Source of the DNA: DATLAN01 sp035527455
GTDB taxonomy: Bacteria > Planctomycetota > Planctomycetia > Pirellulales > Thermoguttaceae
Length of the DNA: 8,557 bases
Reading direction: 5' to 3'
Assembly (NCBI GenBank): GCA_035527455.1
Contig: DATLAN010000001.1
Span: 1 to 8,557 of the forward strand
Below the pieces are notes generated by a model that saw only the letters and a list, made by a program, of their open reading frames with translations, made no database searches and was not told where the DNA came from. This document shows positions 1-4,615 of the stretch, in pieces; position 1 is the stretch's first letter; each line of letters opens with the position of its first letter. The position numbers and the translations under genes were made by a program.

Positions 1-1
1 C

Positions 2-514
2 GGCACCCACATGGACGCCCCGCGGCATTTTCTGCCCGAGGGCGCGACCATCGATTCGCAGCCGCTTTGTGCCTGCATCGGCCCGGCGCGAGTGATCGAC
101 CTGACGCCGGTCGAGCCTCGCGAGTCGATTTCCGTCGAGCGTCTGGGCCCGTGGGCAGAGAAGATCCGCCCGGGCGATCGGGTGCTGCTTCGCACCGACT
201 GGAGCCGCCGCCACGGCACGCCGGCGTATCGGGACGAATTGCCGCGGATCGACGTGGCGTTGGCCCGTTGGCTGGTCGAGCGGGGCGTTGTGCTGTTGGG
301 CGTGGAGCCGCCTTCGGTGGCCGACGTCAACAGCCCGGAGGAATTGACGGCCGTACACCGCGTCTTGCTCGAGGGCGGCGTGACCGTGGTCGAGGGACTG
401 GCCGATCTGGATCGGATCACCTCGGAAATCGTCGAACTGATCGTATTGCCGCTTAGGATTCGCGACGGCGACGGGTCGCCCGTTCGGGCGGTGGCCATCG
501 AGCAGACTTCGTAG
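2..514 (+). CDS. Cyclase / kynurenine formamidase-like metal-dependent hydrolase, 5'-truncated by window edge
   Basis: The frame is open from the first bases, so the true start lies outside the window; 170 residues are visible. They begin with GTHMDAPRHF, the second half of the HxGTHxDxPxH signature of the Cyclase family (kynurenine formamidases, isatin hydrolases and relatives). The His and Asp here are family metal ligands and the last His is catalytic. Counting from the Met at base 11, His116 and Glu128 lie 12 residues apart (AVHRVLL...VVEGL). This matches the spacing I recall for the remaining Zn/Mn ligands of KynB. The C-terminus (LPLRIRDGDGSPVRAV) also matches the family's usual end, so only about 50-60 N-terminal residues should be missing. 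Such enzymes hydrolyse amides or lactone-like rings in the cytoplasm. The substrate cannot be fixed here, and no tryptophan-catabolism gene is adjacent, so I give no symbol. The TAG stop lies inside a repeat element (511-532). The protein ends just past the conserved C-terminus, so it looks functional rather than broken. Confidence 0.88.
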   Translation, partial: GTHMDAPRHFLPEGATIDSQPLCACIGPARVIDLTPVEPRESISVERLGPWAEKIRPGDRVLLRTDWSRRHGTPAYRDELPRIDVALARWLVERGVVLLGVEPPSVADVNSPEELTAVHRVLLEGGVTVVEGLADLDRITSEIVELIVLPLRIRDGDGSPVRAVAIEQTS

Positions 515-532
515 GTCAGGGCTCGCCCTGAC
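511..532 (-). repeat. Inverted single copy of the GTCAGGGC palindromic repeat
   Basis: These 22 bases match the reverse complement of the repeat units at 561-634 with one mismatch (C for T near the centre). The copy is nearly self-complementary (GTCAGGGC, 2 nt, GCCCTGAC) and can also pair with any downstream unit. Bases 512-514 of this element are the TAG stop codon of the upstream hydrolase gene. Confidence 0.85.
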
Positions 533-547
533 GGAATCGGACAAGCC

Positions 548-634
548 GTCAGGACAAGCTGTCAGGGCAAGCCCTGACCTACGGCCGTCAGGGCAAGCCC
601 TGACCTACGGCTGTCAGGGCAAGCCCTGACCTAC
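548..634 (+). repeat. Tandem palindromic 26-bp repeat, about three units plus a degenerate half unit
   Basis: Units begin at 561, 587 and 613. Each starts with the hairpin GTCAGGGCAAGCCCTGAC (8-bp arms around AA), followed by CTACGGC(C/T). The last unit is cut after CTAC. A degenerate 13-base half unit (GTCAGGACAAGCT) precedes them at 548-560, so the array is built from 13-base modules. There are no unique spacers between units and no long repeats, so it is not a CRISPR array. It sits between convergent genes. The CTA at 631-633 is the TAG stop of the minus-strand gene. It may act as a bidirectional RNA hairpin or terminator, but no T-tract follows. From memory, GTAGGTCAGGGC-type elements are dispersed widely in planctomycete genomes. 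Confidence 0.9.
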
Positions 635-1155
635 TTCCGGCGCGCAAGAGGGCTGCACCAGTTGGGACCCGAACCGGTCGAACACTTCGCGAAGGCCTTC
701 TGCATGAGCGCTCCGCCCTCGGGGCTGTTCGAGTAGACCCACTTCTGGTCGTCGGGACGACGGATCAGGCCCGGCTGTTCTTCCTCCAAGGGGTCGGGTT
801 TTCCGGAGATCGACTCGGCCGGCACGGCGTCGACGGGGGCTTCCAGCCAGCCGATATAGCGCAGCGACTCGTCGCTGCACTGGCCGCAGGCAAACACGTG
901 TGCCAGCACGCCGGCCGGCATGCCTTGGTACGGCCCGGAGTCGGTCTCGAAGGGCGCTTGCGTTCCGGCCGGCCGTTCGAGCAACTCGCCGGTATTCTGG
1001 TCGTAGAAGAAGACCATCGTCTGCCACTCGGGCTGAACGCCGCCGGGAGGCCGGGACAGGGTGCGCACGACGAAGAAGACGGCCACGCCCGTGCCCAGCA
1101 GGGCCAGGACGATGGCTACGAAGATGTTATCGTTGATCCGTTCACGGACAGACAT
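631..1155 (-). CDS. Small membrane-anchored protein with four cysteines, function unknown
   Basis: The protein has 174 residues. A short N-terminal stretch is followed by one transmembrane helix at about residues 11-31 (IFVAIVLALLGTGVAVFFVV). A soluble domain of about 140 residues, probably on the outer face, follows. It carries a phrase FFYDQNTGELLE (49-60), a CxxC pair (Cys90, Cys93 in ACGQC) and a second pair, Cys158 and Cys167, near the C-terminus. The four cysteines could form disulfides or bind a metal; neither can be decided from sequence. The start at 1155 has GAGGT six bases upstream (1162-1166). The gene lies 63 bases downstream of the pseudopilin gene on the same strand, probably in one transcript, so I infer an accessory envelope role with that protein. 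The stop codon TAG is contributed by the 26-bp repeat array. I recall similar short anchored proteins with the YD-NTG phrase in planctomycetes, but I know no named family. Confidence 0.8.
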   Translation of the reverse strand: MSVRERINDNIFVAIVLALLGTGVAVFFVVRTLSRPPGGVQPEWQTMVFFYDQNTGELLERPAGTQAPFETDSGPYQGMPAGVLAHVFACGQCSDESLRYIGWLEAPVDAVPAESISGKPDPLEEEQPGLIRRPDDQKWVYSNSPEGGALMQKAFAKCSTGSGPNWCSPLARRK

Positions 1156-1197
1156 CAGGCGACCTCAGCAAGCGTATGAAGTGTTTCCAAGGGGTTG

Positions 1198-1215
1198 TCC
1201 ACCATCGAAGGTGGA
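1198..1215 (-). other. Short stem-loop just after the pseudopilin stop
   Basis: TCCACC and GGTGGA form a 6-bp stem around a 6-base loop, three bases past the TGA of the pseudopilin gene and about 43 bases before the next start. There is no T-tract. It could be a weak processing or attenuation site that lowers expression of the downstream small protein, or it could be chance. Confidence 0.3.
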
Positions 1216-1218
1216 TCT

Positions 1219-2334
1219 TCAATTCGGCTCGCCCAGCAGGCTCCTCCCTTGCCAGTGCGACTTCAGCGGGTTGAAGAACGCGTCGTCCCCGATGAGCTTC
1301 ACGCTGCTGTCGCCGAAGAGCACGTTGGATCTGCTCCCGTGGCGATGCCGGAGCCATTCGGGGCCGTCGTTGTTGTCCCCTTGAAAGTCCAGGTCGATGA
1401 CCGTCTTGCCGTACTCGGTCATGAGCACCTGCTTCTCTTTCGACGCCGTGAGGACGGACGCCTGGTTGTTCATCCCGTAGCTGGAGCAGACGCTCGAACC
1501 GGCCTCGGTGATGATGCGGACATTCTCCCCGGGAAACGTGGACTGAAAACGGTTGATGACGAACGTGTCCATGCCCTCGGTCAGCGTGATGACGTCGGCA
1601 CCGTTCTCGAAGTTTCGAGAGCTTTGTCCCGTCGGATACTGGACGCCGGATTTGCCCAGCGTGCCGTCGGTCTCGTCGAGTTTACCCTTGGTATAGATGA
1701 CCCCCAGGATGCTGCCGCCGAACCGGACGACGCCGTTGTAGATCTCGGCCCGCTGCTTTCCCACCGGATCGAAGTGCAGGTAGTAGACGTCTACGGGCGT
1801 GCCGGCCGGGATCGTGGTGCCCGACCCTCCGGAACCGGTGTAGGTGCCCGGCGAAGAGGCGTCGACCGAGATGTCCGACGGCAGGGTGAAAGCGGCCCGT
1901 TCCTGGTAGAGCTTGGCCACCGAATTGCTCTCTTCGGAATTGAACACCAGCGAGCCGGGCATGTCGGCTTCCAGTTGAATCGGGCCTTCCACCGTGCTGC
2001 TGCCGTCCCCGCCCGAGCCCCCATCTCTGCTGAAGTCGTTGGGGCAGAAATAGACCTCCCCCTCGTCCTCCAGGAATGGCAGGAGCGTTGATACCCAGTG
2101 CGACGCCAGTCCGACGGTGGCGTCGTCGCCGAATGCGGCGAAGTTTTGATAGGCGATGTCGAACTGGTGCAAGTTGTTCTGACACACCGTGTTACGGGCC
2201 GCATCGCGGGCCCCCTGCACCGCGGGCAGCATCATCGCGATGAGAATGCCGATCACGGCGACGACGACCAGCAATTCGACCAGAGTAAAAGCGTCACGCC
2301 GCGTGAAGCGGCACGAAAAGGCGTTGCCCTTCAT
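1219..2334 (-). CDS. DUF1559-class pseudopilin with prepilin-type N-terminal cleavage/methylation signal
   Basis: The protein has 371 residues. It begins with a 15-residue leader ending RRDA, then FTLVELLVVVAVIGI and a hydrophobic helix running to about residue 38. This is a type IV prepilin/pseudopilin signal, with cleavage expected between Ala15 and Phe16 and Glu20 at mature position +5. After LPAVQGARDAARNTVCQNNLHQ comes the large variable domain of the DUF1559 family, with a glycine/serine-rich stretch (104-113, 159-173). The C-terminus carries the family's H-X9-D motif: His332, then Asp342, here followed by Ser rather than the usual Gly. Such proteins are processed by a prepilin peptidase and anchored in the inner membrane; their function in planctomycetes is largely unknown. 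I chose the Met at 2334, not the upstream in-frame ATG at 2400. The 2334 start has GGAGGT seven bases upstream, whereas the ATG at 2400 falls at the predicted transcription start. The small anchored protein follows 63 bases downstream. Confidence 0.93.
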   Translation of the reverse strand: MKGNAFSCRFTRRDAFTLVELLVVVAVIGILIAMMLPAVQGARDAARNTVCQNNLHQFDIAYQNFAAFGDDATVGLASHWVSTLLPFLEDEGEVYFCPNDFSRDGGSGGDGSSTVEGPIQLEADMPGSLVFNSEESNSVAKLYQERAAFTLPSDISVDASSPGTYTGSGGSGTTIPAGTPVDVYYLHFDPVGKQRAEIYNGVVRFGGSILGVIYTKGKLDETDGTLGKSGVQYPTGQSSRNFENGADVITLTEGMDTFVINRFQSTFPGENVRIITEAGSSVCSSYGMNNQASVLTASKEKQVLMTEYGKTVIDLDFQGDNNDGPEWLRHRHGSRSNVLFGDSSVKLIGDDAFFNPLKSHWQGRSLLGEPN

Positions 2335-2341
2335 AATCGCA

Positions 2342-2347
2342 ACCTCC
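2342..2347 (-). promoter_or_regulatory. Shine-Dalgarno site fixing the pseudopilin start
   Basis: GGAGGT on the minus strand lies seven bases before the ATG at 2334. The alternative ATG at 2400 has no purine-rich tract in front of it. Confidence 0.8.
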
Positions 2348-2403
2348 GCTGTCGTTTTGGGCCCGAGGTTTTCCAACGACCGCCGAAGCAGGTCAATCAT
2401 CGC

Positions 2404-2432
2404 ATTCTGTCAGAAACGGGCCTTCCTGTCAA
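2404..2432 (-). promoter_or_regulatory. Sigma70-type promoter for the pseudopilin unit
   Basis: On the minus strand a perfect -35 hexamer TTGACA (2427-2432) is followed after 17 bases by CAGAAT (2404-2409), which matches four of six consensus -10 bases. Transcription would start near 2397, giving a leader of about 63 bases before the ATG at 2334. The promoter is read on the assumption that the organism's housekeeping sigma factor uses the standard hexamers. Confidence 0.6.
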
Positions 2433-2478
2433 GCGATGTCCGAAGATCCCATGATCGTTAAAGTCTTTCTCTAAAAGT

Positions 2479-2496
2479 ACTTACGGAGCAGTAAGT
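2479..2496. other. Small AT-rich inverted repeat upstream of the pseudopilin promoter
   Basis: ACTTAC, six bases, GTAAGT form a perfect 6-bp inverted repeat. It sits in an AT-rich stretch (about 2456-2515) that stands out from the GC-rich surroundings. It lies about 47 bases upstream of the -35 hexamer and could be an operator or upstream promoter element. On the MFS side it is downstream of the larger 31-bp hairpin, so a role in ending that transcript is also possible. Confidence 0.3.
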
Positions 2497-2566
2497 TTTA
2501 ATTTCTTTTGTAACAGGTAGCCGCCTCGCCGTGCATTGCCCGGCATTAAGCCTGGGATGTCACGGT

Positions 2567-2642
2567 GGGTGGCACGCCCTGAGGAACGAAGGGCGTGTTT
2601 TCCCGACGTACCACGCCCTTCGTTCCTCAGGGCGTGCCACCC
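2567..2642. repeat. Perfect 31-bp inverted repeat with 14-base loop
   Basis: The left arm (2567-2597, GGGTGGCACGCCC...) and the right arm (2612-2642) are exact reverse complements over 31 bases. The loop is 2598-2611. Six bases separate the element from the MFS stop codon (2649-2651). A transcript would form a very stable hairpin, but no T-tract follows on either strand, so it is not a classical intrinsic terminator. It may protect or end the MFS message. No transposase or target duplication is visible. I recall GTGGCACGCCCTGAGG-type elements as dispersed repeats in planctomycetes. Confidence 0.9.
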
Positions 2643-2648
2643 CAGAGT

Positions 2649-4010
2649 TTACCGCAACGATGTCGAAAAACGTTTGGTGCTCGTGCCTCCCTCGTCGTTG
2701 CGGCCCTCGCCTTCGATTACCACCAGCAATACGATCAGGCCGAGACTCCGGGCGATCCAGCCGGCCAAAAAGAGGAGCTGGTAGTAGTCGCACGCCACGC
2801 CGCCGAAGAAGCTGAACGTGCTTTCTCCGTAGCGATCGGACAGGGCACCGCCGACGATCGTGTGGACGGCATAGCAGAGGCCCGTGACGGCGAAGTACGT
2901 GGCGATGTACGGCGTGTTCGACCCCTCGGGCGAGAGCTTCAACATCAGGTTCGGCAGGCAGACGTTGAGGCCCGCGTACGCGATCCAGACCGTCCACGCG
3001 CCGACGAGCCACCACGGCTGCGCGGGCGTGGCGAAGAAGTAGAACAACGGGCCTTGTGCGACCAGCAGCAGGCTGCCCATCATCACGGGCCGATTGCCCG
3101 CGCGGTCGGCCAGCCGGCCCAGAAACGGGCTGACCGTGAACTGTCCGAGGCGCATGCCCGTCTGCATGGCCAGCATGGCGAAAACGACGATTTCCGCGGC
3201 GAGGATCTGGTATGGGTAGGAATACTGTGCCGATTGCGTCAGGCCGTTGGCGAAGGAAAACCAGCAGCCGAAGAACAGCAGCCGCTGGAATCGCCGGTCG
3301 GAGAAAGGCGCGAGCATCGAATCCAGCGTGGCTCCGAAGCGCACCGTCGGACTGGTCGCCAGCCGGGGAATTCGTGCCAGCGGCAGCAGGGAGGCGATCA
3401 TGTAACAGCCGCCCAGCGCGGTGGGGATTGCGTAGCCGATCCACCATTGCGGCCGTGGGAACGTGTCTTTCCACCACCAGGTGAACAGGCCGCACGTCAG
3501 GGCGCCGACCGCGGTGCCCGCCACCATCCATCGCTCGCGTCGGCCGAGGAAGCGGCCGCGAATCCTCAGCGGCACCAAATCGGCCAGCCACGACCAGAGC
3601 GCGACCATGCCCAGGTACTGCAAGACGTGATAGGCACACCACAGCACGATCAACGCGGCGAGCGATGCTTCGGCCGAGGGCAGCCGGCCGGGGGCGGCCA
3701 CCAAAGGCAGCGACAACAACACCAGCGTGGCCAGCAGGAAGCAGCCCAGGCAGAAACGCTTCCGATCGACCCATCGGCCGATCACCGCCGGCGCGCCCAG
3801 CCGCAGCAGGCCGACCACGTAGCGTGTGGCCAGGATCATGCCGATTCCCAGCCCGATCTGCTGGGCACCCAACTCCATGGCCAAATAAATCACCAGCGTC
3901 GTACTGGCCAGCCCGTTGCCGATCGCCCAAACGGCCCCGTTCCAATACGCGCAGCGCATCGCCCGGCGGCGGTGGGAGACGCTCAGCGGTCTGTCGGCGT
4001 CGGTAACCAT
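2649..4010 (-). CDS. Major facilitator superfamily transporter, substrate unknown
   Basis: The protein has 453 residues, a normal MFS length, with about twelve hydrophobic segments spread from residue 22 to 432. Motif-A-type loops between helices 2 and 3 (GRWVDRKRF, 78-86) and helices 8 and 9 (GRLADRAGNRP, 298-308) support the family and its two-fold repeat. A basic loop VPLRIRGRFLGRRER (146-160) follows helix 4 and resembles the P-x-x-x-R-G-R-(F/Y) signature of some bacterial MFS groups. The central cytoplasmic loop lies near 213-243. A charged tail of about 20 residues follows the last helix. It should move a small solute across the inner membrane by secondary transport; the substrate cannot be told. 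The Met at 4010 gives a short basic N-terminus and no clear Shine-Dalgarno precedes it; Met18 (3959) is a weaker alternative. The stop is followed at once by the 31-bp hairpin. The gene is divergent from the paralog pair and separately transcribed from the pseudopilin, which has its own promoter. Confidence 0.9.
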   Translation of the reverse strand: MVTDADRPLSVSHRRRAMRCAYWNGAVWAIGNGLASTTLVIYLAMELGAQQIGLGIGMILATRYVVGLLRLGAPAVIGRWVDRKRFCLGCFLLATLVLLSLPLVAAPGRLPSAEASLAALIVLWCAYHVLQYLGMVALWSWLADLVPLRIRGRFLGRRERWMVAGTAVGALTCGLFTWWWKDTFPRPQWWIGYAIPTALGGCYMIASLLPLARIPRLATSPTVRFGATLDSMLAPFSDRRFQRLLFFGCWFSFANGLTQSAQYSYPYQILAAEIVVFAMLAMQTGMRLGQFTVSPFLGRLADRAGNRPVMMGSLLLVAQGPLFYFFATPAQPWWLVGAWTVWIAYAGLNVCLPNLMLKLSPEGSNTPYIATYFAVTGLCYAVHTIVGGALSDRYGESTFSFFGGVACDYYQLLFLAGWIARSLGLIVLLVVIEGEGRNDEGGTSTKRFSTSLR

Positions 4011-4066
4011 TGCCGGACAGCCTACGGCAGAGTCGGTCGGGAGGCAACGGTGGGTGGATGGAGGAA

Positions 4067-4101
4067 ATGACGAATGACGAATGAGGAACGAGGAACGGGG
4101 A
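4067..4101. repeat. Degenerate 7-bp tandem repeat, five copies
   Basis: The stretch reads as heptamers ATGACGA, ATGACGA, ATGAGGA, ACGAGGA, ACGGGGA, each changing one or two bases from the one before. This looks like slippage-generated sequence. It lies 57 bases upstream of the MFS start codon, so copy-number change could alter MFS promoter spacing. From memory, ATGACGAATGACGAATGA-like strings are common in planctomycete intergenic DNA. Confidence 0.65.
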
Positions 4102-4128
4102 TAGGCAATTGGGATCTTGCATCACAAC

Positions 4129-4202
4129 TTGTCCGCACGGTGTACGCATCTTGGACGCAACCGATGGTGATAACAACGTTTAGCGGGCGGGCTTGCCCGC
4201 CG
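4129..4202 (+). repeat. Diverged 74-nt direct repeat, copy 1
   Basis: Ungapped alignment with 4233-4306 gives 55 matches in 74 bases by hand count. The first 14 bases (TTGTCCGCACGGTG) and a central AACCGATGG block are identical. The right end of this copy is a perfect GC palindrome (4186-4201) that is decayed in copy 2. No function is assigned. Confidence 0.6.
4186..4201. repeat. GC palindrome GGCGGGCTTGCCCGCC
   Basis: Perfect 7-bp arms surround a central TT; CGTTT follows. It resembles the other short hairpin repeats of the window in design (GC stem, two-base centre) but not in sequence. No gene ends next to it, so a terminator role is doubtful. Confidence 0.55.
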
Positions 4203-4232
4203 TTTGGTTGCGGCCCTGCCGCGTTGGGGTCA

Positions 4233-4306
4233 TTGTCCGCACGGTGCGCGCGTGCTTGACGTAACCGATGGCGACAATAAGGCTCAGCGTGCTTTCCTGC
4301 CCCCCG
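4233..4306 (+). repeat. Diverged 74-nt direct repeat, copy 2
   Basis: This is the second copy of the 4129-4202 unit, 104 bases downstream and about 74 percent identical. The terminal palindrome present in copy 1 is lost here through several substitutions. Confidence 0.6.
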
Positions 4307-4353
4307 CAGATAGTGGAACTAGCACGATTCGGTGATAACGTGGCGTTGGGTAC

Positions 4354-4381
4354 TTGCAGTGCGATCGGATCGCGGTATGTT
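4354..4381 (+). promoter_or_regulatory. Weak promoter candidate with palindromic spacer, upstream of the paralog pair
   Basis: TTGCAG (4354-4359) and TATGTT (4376-4381) are separated by 16 bases. They match three and four of six consensus positions. The spacer contains the 13-base palindrome GCGATCGGATCGC (4361-4373), a possible repressor site. The leader would be about 230 bases. The hexamers are weak, so this could be chance. Confidence 0.25.
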
Positions 4382-4442
4382 CTAGTAGGATCGCCCGGCG
4401 GAATCCCGACACGGCCGGCTCGATTCGGCGGCAGATGACTCG

Positions 4443-4473
4443 CTTTGGCCAAGATCGCAGGGAAAGGCCAAAG
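4443..4473. other. 8-bp inverted repeat overlapping a short direct repeat
   Basis: CTTTGGCC (4443-4450) and GGCCAAAG (4466-4473) are exact inverted copies 15 bases apart. The same stretch also shows a direct repeat of the type GGCCAA(A)GATCGCA at 4447 and 4466. It lies about 145 bases upstream of the first paralog and could be an operator or a leader stem-loop. Confidence 0.3.
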
Positions 4474-4615
4474 ATCGCACGAGGAAACGCGAATACGCTT
4501 ACAATCCAGGATTTTCAGCCACCTGGGCGCGTTGCGCTTCGGACGTTTGTTCGCCCGTGTTCCCAGGGATACTGTGCACTGAGGGAAATTCCACTGATCC
4601 AAAAGGAGAGAAACC

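Larger units (their letters stand above)
4011..4615. other. Divergent intergenic region without a credible gene
   Basis: About 600 bases separate the MFS gene from the first paralog. Short open frames here either run into the flanking genes out of frame or lack a ribosome site and any recognisable product. I see no tRNA, rRNA or riboswitch fold. It holds a 7-bp tandem repeat, two diverged direct repeats, a GC palindrome, a weak promoter candidate and an 8-bp inverted repeat, listed separately. Promoters for both flanking genes must lie here or, for the paralog pair, just upstream of 4616. Confidence 0.7.

Noticed and set aside
548..634. Possible CRISPR array
   Set aside because: Units are contiguous 26-bp palindromic repeats without unique spacers, and no cas gene is near.
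1195..2091. 298-residue plus-strand frame opposite the pseudopilin gene
   Set aside because: The minus strand has a textbook prepilin start, promoter and ribosome site; this frame has none and shows no family features.
2567..2642. Insertion sequence ends
   Set aside because: The arms enclose only 14 bases and no transposase is present, so this is a hairpin repeat and not an IS.
2595..4070. 491-residue plus-strand frame opposite the MFS gene
   Set aside because: Gln/Arg-rich composition typical of antisense reading of GC-rich coding DNA, with no ribosome site or family motif.
2560..4176. 538-residue minus-strand open frame over the MFS gene
   Set aside because: Low-complexity Arg/Pro-rich product with no recognisable motif; it is the out-of-frame shadow of the MFS gene and runs through the 31-bp repeat.
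4186..4205. Intrinsic terminator
   Set aside because: Only three T residues follow the stem and no gene on the plus strand ends upstream of it.
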